From: Solirubrobacteraceae bacterium | Lineage (GTDB): Bacteria > Actinomycetota > Thermoleophilia > Solirubrobacterales > Solirubrobacteraceae | Direction: 5' to 3' | Assembly (NCBI GenBank): GCA_025451035.1 | Contig: JANWLE010000039.1 | Coordinates: 1-43,065 of the forward strand | Length of the DNA stretch: 43,065 nucleotides | Part shown: positions 14,118-22,329 of the stretch, one piece after another | Numbering within the stretch: the first letter of the stretch is position 1 | Layout: every line of letters starts with the position of its first letter | Notes under the pieces: generated by a model | What the model was told of the DNA's origin: nothing | Databases searched by the model: none | What the model saw: only the letters and a program-made list of their open reading frames with translations | Program-made: the position numbers and the translations under genes

Positions 14118-16127
14118 TCAGCGGCCTTCCCAGCTGGGGGCGCGCTTGCCCAGAAAAGCGGAGATTCCCTCCTTGGCGTCGGCGCTACCGAAGGCGGTCG
14201 CGAAGCCCTGCTTCTCCGCCTCGATGCCCTCGTCGAGGTCACCGCCGGTGGCACTGACACGCTTGATCTGCGCGACGGCGACGGGCGCCTGCGCGGCTAG
14301 CTTGCGCGCCCACGCGAGCGCCGTGTCGAGCAGCTCGTGGTCCTCGACGACGCGGTTGACGAGCCCGAACTCGAACGCGTCGCTGGCGAGTACGGGGTCC
14401 CCGATCAGGTTCATCTCCAGCGCCTTGTTGGCTCCGACGAGGCGCGGCAGGCGCTGCGTGCCGCCGAATCCCGGGATGATCCCGAGCTTGATCTCGGGCT
14501 GGCCGAACAGCGCCGAGCGTGCGGCGATCCGCACGTCGCACGCCATCGCTAGCTCGCAGCCGCCGCCAAACGCCAGGCCGTTCACCGCGGCGACGGTCGC
14601 GATGCCGTCTGAGCCGAGCTCGCGGAAGAGCGCGTGGGCGGTGTTGATGAGCTCCGCGCCCGCCGTCTCGTCCATCGAGGTGAACGCCTTGATGTCGGCG
14701 CCCGCCGAGTAGAGGAAAGGGTTGGAGGAAGCTATGACGAGCGCACGGACACCGGCCTGCTTCGCTGTCTCCCACACCTTGCCGAGGTCCTCGATGACCT
14801 GCGGTGAGATCGAGTTCATCTGCCCGTTCGCGAGCCACGCGATCGCGACGCCGTCGCCCCTGGTCTCGAGCTTGACGACCTCCGCCGGCTGCTCTGGATC
14901 GGCCTGCGGGTAGGCGTAGAAGCCCTGGCCGTGCTTCTGCCCAAGCCTCCCCTGCGCGACCATGCGCCTGAGAATCGTCGGCGGCTCAAACCGCTCGCCG
15001 TGGCGCTCGGCGGCCTGCTGTAGGCGCTCGAGCACCGTGTCGAGGCCTTCGATGTCGGCCTTCATGAACGGCGGCAGCAGACCCCTGCGCGGGTCGAGGC
15101 CGGCGCCCGCCATCAGCCCGAAGTCGATGTCGCGGTGGGTGGCGACGCCCTCCTCGAGCACCAGGCATGCCTCGAGGAACGTCTTCAGCGTCAGGAGCTC
15201 CACGAGCTCGGCGACGTCCGGCTCGTGCTCGCCCTCGATGTTCGGCTCCCCTTGGGTGTTGTAGAAGCCCTCGCCGCCGGTCTTGGCCCCGAGCTTGCCT
15301 TCCGAGACGAGCCTCTTCATCCCCTGGGGCACGTAGAAGCGCTCGTCTCCGTATGACTCCGCTAGATGCTCGGCGACATGCAGCACCGTGTCGAGCCCGA
15401 GCAGGTTGACGAGGAAGTAAGGGCCCATCGGCACGACGTTCGCGGCGCCAACGCCCTCGTCGATCTTCCTGATCGAAAGCCCCTTCTGCTCCTGCTCGCG
15501 CCATATCTCGGAGATCCCGGAATTCAGGATGCGGTTAACGACAAAGCCCGGCACCTCCATGCACGTGATCGGCTGCTTGCGGATCGCCTGCGCGAACGTG
15601 ACGGCGCCGGCCACGGTCTCGGCGGAGGTGTCCTCGCCTTCGACGATCTCGATCAACGGCATGATCGAGGCTGGGTAGAAGTAGTGAAAGCCGACGACCT
15701 GCTCTGGCCGGAGCGTCGCTTCGCCGATCTCGGTTATCGACAGCGAGGACGTGTTAGAGGCGAGGATCGCGTGCCCGGGGGTGACCGCGTCGAGCTCGGC
15801 GAACACCGTCTGCTTTATCTCCATGCGCTCGGGCACAGCCTCGACCACGAAATCGACATCCCCGAACTGCTCATAGGTGGTGGTGCCATGGATGCGCCCG
15901 AGGATCTCCTCGATCTGCTCCTGCGCCTGCTCAGAGGTGATCTTGCCCTTCTCGGCGAGCTTTGAGACTTGCCCACTGGTGACGTTGCGTGCCTCCTGCA
16001 GGCCGGCCTGCACGAGCTCCTCGTTTATGTCCTTCAGGACAACGGGTATCCCGGCGGCGGCGATCGTCTGCGCGATCTGTCCACCCATCGTTCCGGCACC
16101 GACGACGGCGGCTCTAAACACGAACAT
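14118..16127 (-). CDS. Bifunctional 3-hydroxyacyl-CoA dehydrogenase / enoyl-CoA hydratase
   Basis: A 669-residue fusion for two successive steps of beta-oxidation or of a crotonyl-CoA pathway. The N-terminal dehydrogenase (1-395) has the NAD motif GAGTMGG (10-16), catalytic His148 in FHYFYPAS, and two C-terminal dehydrogenase domains (about 190-290 and 310-405). The hydratase (about 415-669) has SAGADIKAF (474-482), both catalytic glutamates (Glu525 in GGGCELA, Glu545 in GQPEIKLG) and the conserved IPGFGGTQRLPR. The order is dehydrogenase then hydratase, the reverse of E. coli FadB. It resembles the crotonyl-CoA hydratase/3-hydroxybutyryl-CoA dehydrogenase of Crenarchaeota and some actinobacteria. 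A GAGGAG box lies 11 bases before ATG 16127. The sirtuin follows in the same transcript. Confidence 0.94.
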   Translation of the reverse strand: MFVFRAAVVGAGTMGGQIAQTIAAAGIPVVLKDINEELVQAGLQEARNVTSGQVSKLAEKGKITSEQAQEQIEEILGRIHGTTTYEQFGDVDFVVEAVPERMEIKQTVFAELDAVTPGHAILASNTSSLSITEIGEATLRPEQVVGFHYFYPASIMPLIEIVEGEDTSAETVAGAVTFAQAIRKQPITCMEVPGFVVNRILNSGISEIWREQEQKGLSIRKIDEGVGAANVVPMGPYFLVNLLGLDTVLHVAEHLAESYGDERFYVPQGMKRLVSEGKLGAKTGGEGFYNTQGEPNIEGEHEPDVAELVELLTLKTFLEACLVLEEGVATHRDIDFGLMAGAGLDPRRGLLPPFMKADIEGLDTVLERLQQAAERHGERFEPPTILRRMVAQGRLGQKHGQGFYAYPQADPEQPAEVVKLETRGDGVAIAWLANGQMNSISPQVIEDLGKVWETAKQAGVRALVIASSNPFLYSAGADIKAFTSMDETAGAELINTAHALFRELGSDGIATVAAVNGLAFGGGCELAMACDVRIAARSALFGQPEIKLGIIPGFGGTQRLPRLVGANKALEMNLIGDPVLASDAFEFGLVNRVVEDHELLDTALAWARKLAAQAPVAVAQIKRVSATGGDLDEGIEAEKQGFATAFGSADAKEGISAFLGKRAPSWEGR

Positions 16128-16236
16128 GCTCTATGCGTCTCCTCTGACAGTTTCCCGGGCACCGGAGCCTAGCGCCGCACCGGCGCTCGCGCCCTGCCCG
16201 CGTTAGCCAGGCACGCCAGCGGGTAATTGGGCTGCC

Positions 16237-17223
16237 ATGAGGGCGAGCAGAGCAGGATGGCGCGGCCGGCGCCTACCGACGGGAGCGGCGAGGCTGATCC
16301 TGCCCGCCGGCCTGACTGCGCTCGTACTCTGCGCGTCTGTCCAGAGCGCCTGGGCGGCGGGGCCCACCGTCGACACCGGCGCGGCGACCCAGGTCACCTA
16401 CAGCAGCGCGACTTTGAACGGGACGCTCGACCCGAACGGCCAGAGCACCACCTACTATTTCCAATACGGGCCGACCAAGGCCTATGGGCAGCAGACGCTG
16501 ATCGGCGGCGTGGCCGCTGGCCAGAGCCCGGTCCATGTGAGCGCGCAGATCACGGGGCTTCAGCCTGCGACCGTCTATCACTACCGGCTCGTCGCGCTCA
16601 ACAGCGCGGGCGCCCAGAGCGGCAAAGACAGAACGTTCACCACGCTGAAGGTCCCGCTGTCGCTGGCGATCCTGGGGGCCCCGAACCCCGTCCCCTACGG
16701 CACTCCCGTGACGATCGAGGGCACCCTCTCGGGGACCGGCAACGGTCAGCGCGAGGTAATCCTGCAGTCAAACCCATTCCCCTACACCCAGGGTTTTCTG
16801 AATGTCGGCAATCCGGAGCTGACGAGCTCGAGCGGCAGCTTCTCCTTCCCGGTGCTGGGGCTGACCGAGGCGACGCAGTTCCGTGTGCTGACCACGACAA
16901 AGTCGGTGGTTGTCAGCCCCGTGCTGACCGAGGGGGTCGCCGTCAGGGTGAGCGTCCACTACAGGCACACCCGCCGACGCCACCGGGTACGGATCTACGG
17001 CACTGTCGTGCCGTCCGAGCCCGGCATGCAGGTAGGGATCTTCAGGGTCAGGCGCGGGCACACCAGGCTCGTCGCCGGCACGATCCTGCACGCCAAGGGC
17101 ACGACCAGCTCAGCCTACAGCCGCGTCGTGCGGGTCGTCCGCGGCGGCGTCTACATCGTCCTGGCGCGTGTCACCGACGGCTCTCACACCTCCGCCTACA
17201 GCACGCCGATACGGATCCGCTGA
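16237..17223 (+). CDS. Secreted protein with fibronectin type III-like domain
   Basis: A 328-residue exported protein. A signal peptide spans about residues 1-41 (ending SAWAAG). Residues about 45-118 read as one Fn3-like domain with the features common in secreted actinobacterial proteins (TLNGTLDPNGQSTTYYFQYG, then GLQPATVYHYRLVALN). Residues 119-225 form a further beta-sandwich-like unit, and about 230-328 are strongly basic (HYRHTRRRHRVRIYG). There are no catalytic motifs. It likely acts at the cell surface in adhesion or wall binding. ATG 16237 gives the best signal peptide. A hairpin follows at 17227-17261, before the convergent acyl-CoA dehydrogenase gene. Confidence 0.82.
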   Translation: MRASRAGWRGRRLPTGAARLILPAGLTALVLCASVQSAWAAGPTVDTGAATQVTYSSATLNGTLDPNGQSTTYYFQYGPTKAYGQQTLIGGVAAGQSPVHVSAQITGLQPATVYHYRLVALNSAGAQSGKDRTFTTLKVPLSLAILGAPNPVPYGTPVTIEGTLSGTGNGQREVILQSNPFPYTQGFLNVGNPELTSSSGSFSFPVLGLTEATQFRVLTTTKSVVVSPVLTEGVAVRVSVHYRHTRRRHRVRIYGTVVPSEPGMQVGIFRVRRGHTRLVAGTILHAKGTTSSAYSRVVRVVRGGVYIVLARVTDGSHTSAYSTPIRIR

Positions 17224-17226
17224 CCC

Positions 17227-17261
17227 GGAGCGGGGACGCGCGAACGCTGCGCCCCCGCTCC
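17227..17261. terminator. Hairpin between convergent genes
   Basis: GGAGCGGGG (17227-17235) pairs with CCCCGCTCC (17253-17261), and a four-pair inner stem extends it. It has no T tract. It lies in the 48-bp gap where the Fn3 protein gene and the acyl-CoA dehydrogenase gene meet. Confidence 0.6.
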
Positions 17262-17271
17262 ACGCCGGCGT

Positions 17272-18444
17272 CTAGGCCATCGCGGCGGCGGGCTCCTCCG
17301 CGCGGCGCGGCAGTAGCGTCTCACGCGCGATCACCAGGCGCTGGATCTGGGAGGTTCCCTCGTACAGCTGCATGATCTTCGCGTCGCGGAAGAGCTTCTC
17401 GACGGGGTACTCCTTGATGAAGCCGTAGCCGCCGTAGACCTGCACAGCGTCGGTCGCGACCTTCATCGCGGTGTCGGCAGCGAAGCGCTTGGCGTGCGAG
17501 GAGACCAGCGTGTTGCGCTGCCCCTGGTCGAGCATAACCGCGGACTTCCACGTCAACAGGCGCGACGCTTCGATCTCGGTCGCCATGTCGGCGATCATGA
17601 ACTGGATCGCCTGGTGCATTGCGATCGGCACGCCGAACTGGACGCGTTCCTTGGAGTACTCGGTCGCGAACTCGAATGCCGCGCGGGCGATGCCCGTGGC
17701 CATCGCCGCAACCCCCGGGCGGGTGCGGTCGAGTGTCATCATCGCCAGCTTGAAGCCCTTGTTTTCCTCGCCGAGCAGGTTCTCAGCGGGAACCTCCACG
17801 TCGTTGAAGGAGATCGTCGCGGTGTTCGACGCACGCTGACCGAGCTTGTCCTCCTTCTTGTCGACGACCACGCCCCAGTCGCGCTCGACGACGAACGCGG
17901 AGATGCCGCGGTGGCCGGCCTCCTTATCGGTCTTCGCATACACCGTGTAGTAGTCGGCGTAGCCGCCGTTGGTGATGAAGCACTTCGAGCCGTTAATGAC
18001 GTACTTGTCGCCCTGCTTGACGGCGGTCGTGCGCATCCCCGAGACGTCGGAGCCGGCGTCGGGCTCGGTCAGGCAGAAGGAGGCCAGCTTCGGCTCCTCG
18101 GTGAGCATGCCGAGGTACTTCTTCTTGGTCTCCTCCGAGCCGCCGAGGGCGATCGGCGCGGTCGCCAGGCCGTTGCAGCCGAGCGACGTCTGGATCCCCG
18201 AGCAGCCCCAGGAGAGCTCCTCCTCGATCAGGCAGCCCTCTAGGTAACCGATCCCGGGGCCGCCGTACTCCTCCGGAATGTGCGTGTTCATCAAGCCGAC
18301 CTCCCAGGCCTTCTTGATGATCTCAGCCGGCCAGGTGCCGTCCTTGTCGTACTCCCAGGCGACGGGGCGAATCTCTTTCTCGGCGAAGTCGTGCGCCAAC
18401 TCGCGCAGGTTCTTCTGCTCATCGGTGAGCGTGAAATCGACCAT
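17272..18444 (-). CDS. Acyl-CoA dehydrogenase
   Basis: This 390-residue FAD enzyme oxidises an acyl-CoA to the trans-2-enoyl-CoA, the step before the hydratase/dehydrogenase fusion upstream. Features are FCLTEPDAGSDVSGMRTT (123-140, FAD and substrate), KCFITNGGYADYYTVYAKT, DRTRPGVAAMATGIARAAFE (239-258), ERVQFGVPIAMHQAIQF, and the catalytic base Glu362 in YEGTSQIQR. The chain-length preference cannot be read. Its GAGGAG box is 13 bases before ATG 18444, rather far. An inverted repeat at 18526-18541, some 80 bp upstream, looks like a TetR-type operator and implies regulation by an acyl-CoA-sensing repressor encoded elsewhere. Confidence 0.95.
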   Translation of the reverse strand: MVDFTLTDEQKNLRELAHDFAEKEIRPVAWEYDKDGTWPAEIIKKAWEVGLMNTHIPEEYGGPGIGYLEGCLIEEELSWGCSGIQTSLGCNGLATAPIALGGSEETKKKYLGMLTEEPKLASFCLTEPDAGSDVSGMRTTAVKQGDKYVINGSKCFITNGGYADYYTVYAKTDKEAGHRGISAFVVERDWGVVVDKKEDKLGQRASNTATISFNDVEVPAENLLGEENKGFKLAMMTLDRTRPGVAAMATGIARAAFEFATEYSKERVQFGVPIAMHQAIQFMIADMATEIEASRLLTWKSAVMLDQGQRNTLVSSHAKRFAADTAMKVATDAVQVYGGYGFIKEYPVEKLFRDAKIMQLYEGTSQIQRLVIARETLLPRRAEEPAAAMA

Positions 18445-18525
18445 GACTGTTTGTGATCTCCTCAGGCTGGCGCGGCTGAGCGCTCGCCGCTCACGACGGC
18501 TCGCGGCTCCCCGCGCGAAAATAGA

Positions 18526-18541
18526 TTGACTGGTCAGTCAA
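18526..18541. promoter_or_regulatory. Palindromic operator-like site (TTGACT-N4-AGTCAA)
   Basis: The 16-bp sequence TTGACTGGTCAGTCAA has perfect 6-bp arms around a GGTC centre. It lies between the divergent acyl-CoA dehydrogenase gene and the small membrane-protein gene at 18616. It is also nearly the only AT-rich patch nearby. TetR-family regulators of fatty-acid degradation bind sites of this kind; the regulator is not in the window. Confidence 0.55.
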
Positions 18542-18603
18542 CTTGGCTTTTGAAGCGTAGCGAAGGCGTTTGACGCCGACAAGCGCGCGAACGCGCACTG
18601 AGC

Positions 18604-18609
18604 GACAAT
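18604..18609 (+). promoter_or_regulatory. Putative -10 element (GACAAT), leaderless start
   Basis: GACAAT lies six bases before ATG 18616, the same spacing as other leaderless-looking starts here. The first base differs from TANNNT, but the conserved A and final T are kept. Confidence 0.3.
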
Positions 18610-18615
18610 CTGCGC

Positions 18616-19107
18616 ATGACAAATGGGCTGGCCGTCGTCGTCGCCGTCATCATCATCGTGGTCGTGCTGGTCGGCCTGATCTCCACGCTGCAGAGCTCCA
18701 GCGCATACGACCAGATCGGCCGGGGCGGAACCGAGCCCTCCCCTTCCCGGGGTGGCGGCGCGGCGCCGGCACCCCGGGCAGCCAGCGAGCCCCACGACGC
18801 GCGTCAGCAGGAGATCAGAGAAATCCTCACCGCGCGCAGCGAACGGCTGGTGCGCCAGGGCAAGGAGCCGCTGGATATCGAGGCGGAGATCAAGGGGCTC
18901 TCGGACGGCCACGGCCTGTCACCGCCGGGCGCCGAGGCGCAGGAGCAACACGATCCGCAGCTACTCGCCGAAGCACGTGCGCTGATCGCCGCGCGCAACG
19001 AGCGGCGTCTGCGCGCGGGGCTCGAGGCGCTGGACGTCGAGGAGGAGCTGGCGCGGACACTGAGCGCGCTGAGAGCAGGCGGCTCCACGCCGGGCGATCA
19101 TGGCTAG
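18616..19107 (+). CDS. Small membrane-anchored protein with two internal repeats
   Basis: This 163-residue protein is not a family I can name. Residues 5-24 are a membrane anchor (LAVVVAVIIIVVVLVGLI), followed by a Gly/Pro/Ser-rich linker to about 60. The rest is two copies of a helical unit of about 30 residues: ILTARSERLVRQGKEPLDIE at about 70-89 and LIAARNERRLRAGLEALDVE at about 122-141. Both share the pattern ARxERxxRxGxExLDxE. The soluble part would face the cytoplasm or outside depending on topology. A GACAAT box lies six bases before the ATG. The frame on the opposite strand here is not coding. Confidence 0.65.
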   Translation: MTNGLAVVVAVIIIVVVLVGLISTLQSSSAYDQIGRGGTEPSPSRGGGAAPAPRAASEPHDARQQEIREILTARSERLVRQGKEPLDIEAEIKGLSDGHGLSPPGAEAQEQHDPQLLAEARALIAARNERRLRAGLEALDVEEELARTLSALRAGGSTPGDHG

Positions 19108-19124
19108 AGCCCGGCCGAATCAGG

Positions 19125-19130
19125 TATAAA
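19125..19130 (+). promoter_or_regulatory. Putative -10 element (TATAAA)
   Basis: TATAAA lies eight bases before ATG 19139 and is the only A+T-rich stretch in this 31-bp gap. It suggests a leaderless or nearly leaderless transcript for the acidic protein gene. Confidence 0.35.
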
Positions 19131-19138
19131 GGCGCACG

Positions 19139-19465
19139 ATGGCCGAGCACCGTCGCTTTGAGCTCGAGGAGCTAACCAACCGCCCGGGGACCTATTTCAA
19201 CCCTGTGACGGAGGTGCTGATCGTCGTCGATGACTCACCCGTCGTCGACCACGAGATCTTCAGCGGCGAGGAGTTCGACAGCGACGAGTGGGTGCAGATC
19301 TCCGAAGAGACACCGCTCGACGAACGCGCTCGTGACGAGCTGCTGGAGCGCTTCCAGCTGAGCGGCAAGCGCGCGCTGGCGGTCGGCGAGGGCAGCGATG
19401 AGGAGGAGGAGCTCGACGAGGAGGACGAGCTCGAACCCGACGAGGAGAGCCCCGACTACGACTAG
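19139..19465 (+). CDS. Small acidic protein, uncharacterised
   Basis: A 108-residue soluble protein that I cannot assign. Residues 1-50 have a folded look (RRFELEELTNRPGTYFNPVTEV, then LIVVDDSPVVDHEIF). Residues 51-88 are a helix-rich acidic segment (EWVQISEETPLDERARDELLE). The last 25 residues are almost entirely Glu and Asp. There is no membrane segment or cysteine. Short acidic proteins like this are common and uncharacterised in actinobacteria. It follows the membrane-anchored repeat protein by 31 bp and may have its own promoter (TATAAA). A hairpin at 19469-19488 ends the transcript, facing the convergent lipoprotein gene. Confidence 0.7.
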   Translation: MAEHRRFELEELTNRPGTYFNPVTEVLIVVDDSPVVDHEIFSGEEFDSDEWVQISEETPLDERARDELLERFQLSGKRALAVGEGSDEEEELDEEDELEPDEESPDYD

Positions 19466-19468
19466 GGA

Positions 19469-19488
19469 CGCTCGCGGCGGCGCGAGCG
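19469..19488. terminator. Perfect 8-bp hairpin between convergent genes
   Basis: CGCTCGCG (19469-19476) and CGCGAGCG (19481-19488) form a perfect stem with a four-base loop, GCGG. It fills the 25-bp gap where two genes meet tail to tail, which fits a bidirectional terminator although a T tract is absent. Confidence 0.6.
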
Positions 19489-19490
19489 GA

Positions 19491-20549
19491 TCACAGTAGG
19501 CTCGTGCAGCGCTGCAACGCAGCGACGTTCTGGCCGGCGCGCCGGGCGCACGCCTGGTAGCCCTCTGCAGGTGCCGTCGCCGCGCCTGACGGCGGTGGCG
19601 AGACTTCGCTGGCGGCGGGCGCCAAGCCGAGCTGGCGCAGCGCCGACAGGAGCCTCGAGATCGGCTGGGGGTTCGCCGGCGCGAGAATCGTCTGCTTCTG
19701 GTTTACGCGCGTGAAGCTCACCGCCAGCCGCAGCGTCGCGCTGCGAAGACCGTGCAGCACGGTCCGCTCAGCGGGCGCGCCGAGCACCGACGCGTCCACC
19801 GACAGCGAGCGCAACAGGTGATCTTCGCTGCCGGTGTAGAGGTCCACGCGCGCTCTGCGCAGTGAGCGCACGAGCGCCCGGGTCTCACGCCCAGAGAGCA
19901 AACCCGCAGCCTGGCCCGAGGAGAGGCCGAGTGTGCTCGAGGCGCCCTGCAGGCGCGCGGCGTCGGCGAGGAAGCGGCCCAAATCGAGTGCGGCGACGAT
20001 GTGGATCACGCGTGTGCCCGCCAGCTCGCTGGTCCCGACCTGCGCCGGGTGTTTCAGCCACATCCCCGGGTCGATGCCCAGCGAGCTGAACGCCGCAACG
20101 CTCTGACGCGAGGAGGCCGCCCTGCCGGCCTGGGCGTAGCTCTGCTGCAGCGCGCTGCGCGTCTGGGGTGGCGTCAGGAACGCCACGCCACCCAGCTCGA
20201 GGAAGAAGGCGCCGGCGGTGGAGACCGCGCCGGCCTGCAGCTGCCGCTCGCCGCTGGAGAGGTCGAGGTTCAAGTCAAAGCGCGGCATCGCGGTCGAGCC
20301 CTCACTCTGAAACGGCCCGCTCAGGCGCAGCGACACAGGCGCGGCGAGACCCTGCAGGCCGTGGGCGGACAGCGAGAAGGAGAGGTCGAGCTCGCCGCTG
20401 TTGATCTGCCGGTGGGCGTTGAAGGTTTCATCGACGATCGACTGCGCGCTCTGCTTGGGACCGCACGCCTGCACGCCACCGGCCAAGAGCGCGGCCACGA
20501 GCAACGCAACTACGGCGCGGCGGCGTGTGTTTCTGTGGCGTGCGGCCAT
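19491..20549 (-). CDS. Lipoprotein, LppX/LprG-like
   Basis: This 352-residue lipoprotein has a signal peptide with lipobox VQAC (Cys at about residue 29). The mature start QSIVDETFNAHRQINSGELDLSFSLS and the long alternating strands that follow (PVSLRLSGPFQSEG, RFDLNLDLS) resemble the LppX/LprAFG half-barrel lipoproteins of actinobacteria, which carry lipids across the envelope. That is a fold-level guess. The C-terminal tail (AATAPAEGYQACARRAGQN) contains one Cys pair. I use ATG 20549; a TTG at 20570 would add seven residues. It is divergent from the C5-epimerase-like gene, the starts being only 65 bp apart, so the two may share regulation. Confidence 0.7.
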   Translation of the reverse strand: MAARHRNTRRRAVVALLVAALLAGGVQACGPKQSAQSIVDETFNAHRQINSGELDLSFSLSAHGLQGLAAPVSLRLSGPFQSEGSTAMPRFDLNLDLSSGERQLQAGAVSTAGAFFLELGGVAFLTPPQTRSALQQSYAQAGRAASSRQSVAAFSSLGIDPGMWLKHPAQVGTSELAGTRVIHIVAALDLGRFLADAARLQGASSTLGLSSGQAAGLLSGRETRALVRSLRRARVDLYTGSEDHLLRSLSVDASVLGAPAERTVLHGLRSATLRLAVSFTRVNQKQTILAPANPQPISRLLSALRQLGLAPAASEVSPPPSGAATAPAEGYQACARRAGQNVAALQRCTSLL

Positions 20550-20601
20550 GTTCTGAAGGGCGCGCTGCAAGTACGCGTGCAGCCCGAAAGCCGATCGAGC
20601 G

Positions 20602-20607
20602 TAGCAT
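20602..20607 (+). promoter_or_regulatory. Putative -10 element (TAGCAT), leaderless start
   Basis: TAGCAT lies seven bases before GTG 20615 and supports this codon as the start of the epimerase-like gene. It belongs to the recurrent leaderless pattern in this window. Confidence 0.4.
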
Positions 20608-20614
20608 CAGCCAA

Positions 20615-22276
20615 GTGCGCCGCAAGCTCACGCGGATAGTCGCTTCGGGCCTTGTGCTGGCCGTCGTCACCGGCGGCCAAGCCGCGCGCGCGCAGAGCCC
20701 AGTGGCGCGCGCCGACGCTCGCAGGCAGCTGCTGATCCTCACCCCGTCCGGGCGAACCTACCTGCGAGCGGCCCCGTTCCTGGCGGGCGCAGCGCGCGAG
20801 CCTATGCCTACCGCCTCCGCCGCCCCCGTGTCCAAGCGCGGGCGCGGCGGGCTGCGAGCACGGTCCAGCGCACACCGGCTGAGCGCGGCCGGCAGCCTTC
20901 AGCGTCTTGAGCGCAGCGGAGCGATCAGCTCGGTCGCATATCAGTCCTACCGTTCCAGCTACCTGGCGGCGCAGCACACGCTGCGCAAACTGTCGGGCAC
21001 CCGCCGCGGCGAACTTGGGGCTGTGCTCGCGAACATCGACGCGATGGCCGGCGCCGGGCAGTTCACACCGTCGCGGCTACCCGCGCTGATGCTCACCCTG
21101 GAGCGTAACCGCCAATGGTGGAGCACCGGGCCGCTGCTGGGCTCAGACCAGCGTGTCAGCTTCCCCGGCTCGCGCATCGTGTGGGAGTACTACCCCGGCC
21201 AGGGAATCGAGATCCAGTGGCTTGCCACGTTCGGCGAGGCCAACGGCTACTTCCTCTCGCATCAGGACAGCGCGCTCAAAGAGCTGCTTGACGAAGTGCT
21301 CGGACTCGCCACCCAGCGCGCGGGCGGGATCGCCTGGGAGTACCTGTTCTCTTTCGACGGCGGCTCGCCACCGTGGACGAGCGGCCTGTCCCAGGGAACG
21401 GCACTGCAGGCGTTCGCGCGTGGCTGGCAGCGCCTGCAGGAACCCGCCTACCTGCAGGCCGCCAAAGCGGCGGTGGGGATCTTCCAGACCGCGCCCCCGG
21501 CCGGCGTGCGCGTGCCCACCTCCGCCGGCGCGCACTACCTGGAGTACACCTACGCCCCGAGCGAGCGGATCATCAACGGATTCGTCCAAGCGGTGATCGG
21601 ACTGTATGACTACACCAAGATCACCGGCGACCCGCTCGGCCTGGAACTCTTTGAAGCCGGTGACGCGGAGGCGCGCGCCGAGCTGGTGCACTACAACACC
21701 GGCAGCTGGTCGATGTACGACCAGCACTCCGAATCCGACCTGAACTACCACGAACTGCTGACCGAATTCTTGGAGCACCTGTGCCAACGCACACGCCAGG
21801 GTCCGCCGATCGCCGCGCCCGCAGGCACACCGCCGAGCGGCCCGGCCAGCGGTACGCCCGTCGGGCAGAGCGGCGGCTCATCGCCCGCCAGCGCCAGCAC
21901 CGCCCACGCCGCCGCTGCCGCTGCCGCTGCCAGCGAAAACCAGATCCCGGGCGATGAGGTCTACTGCACGACAGCCGAAGAATTCAAGGCTGACTTGCAC
22001 ACGCCGCCGGCGATCACGCTGCTGAGCCACACGCTGCGGACCAGCTCGCGTGCGGGCGTGCAGTTCTCGCTGTCGAAGATCTCGAGCGTGAGCATCACCA
22101 TCCGCCGCGCCAACCACACCGTGTGGAGCAACAGCGCGAGCGTGGAAGGCGGCAAGCCGCGGATCCTGTGGGTGACGCCGTCCAAGCCCGGCGCTTACAC
22201 CCTCACCGCCCGCGCCGTGGACCTGACGGGCAACGCGACGACGACGAGCGCCACGATCAGGCTCAAGCGCCACTAG
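20615..22276 (+). CDS. Secreted D-glucuronyl C5-epimerase-like protein
   Basis: A 553-residue exported protein. A signal peptide covers about residues 1-26 (ending AARAQ). Residues about 185-395 match the C-terminal catalytic domain of D-glucuronyl C5-epimerases: WEYLFSFDGGSPPWTSGLSQ (241-260), ERIINGFVQAVIGLYDYTKI (317-336), and HYNTGSWSMYDQHSESDLNY (359-378). The tyrosines thought to act in catalysis lie in such segments. Such enzymes invert C5 of glucuronate in heparan-type or bacterial polysaccharides. A Pro/Ala/Ser-rich linker (396-440) leads to a C-terminal beta-sandwich (about 465-553). GTG 20615 follows TAGCAT by seven bases. The polysaccharide it acts on is unknown. It sits 54 bp before the ArsA-like gene. 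Confidence 0.8.
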   Translation: MRRKLTRIVASGLVLAVVTGGQAARAQSPVARADARRQLLILTPSGRTYLRAAPFLAGAAREPMPTASAAPVSKRGRGGLRARSSAHRLSAAGSLQRLERSGAISSVAYQSYRSSYLAAQHTLRKLSGTRRGELGAVLANIDAMAGAGQFTPSRLPALMLTLERNRQWWSTGPLLGSDQRVSFPGSRIVWEYYPGQGIEIQWLATFGEANGYFLSHQDSALKELLDEVLGLATQRAGGIAWEYLFSFDGGSPPWTSGLSQGTALQAFARGWQRLQEPAYLQAAKAAVGIFQTAPPAGVRVPTSAGAHYLEYTYAPSERIINGFVQAVIGLYDYTKITGDPLGLELFEAGDAEARAELVHYNTGSWSMYDQHSESDLNYHELLTEFLEHLCQRTRQGPPIAAPAGTPPSGPASGTPVGQSGGSSPASASTAHAAAAAAAASENQIPGDEVYCTTAEEFKADLHTPPAITLLSHTLRTSSRAGVQFSLSKISSVSITIRRANHTVWSNSASVEGGKPRILWVTPSKPGAYTLTARAVDLTGNATTTSATIRLKRH

Positions 22277-22329
22277 CCCGGCGGCTGCCGGCCAATCAGG
22301 CGCGGGTGAGCCGTAGACTGGCGTGACCG

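Noticed and set aside
16227-17375. A 382-codon plus-strand frame overlapping the Fn3 protein gene
   Set aside because: It is a frame-shifted shadow rich in Arg/Pro/Gly; the 328-codon frame has a signal peptide and domain pattern.
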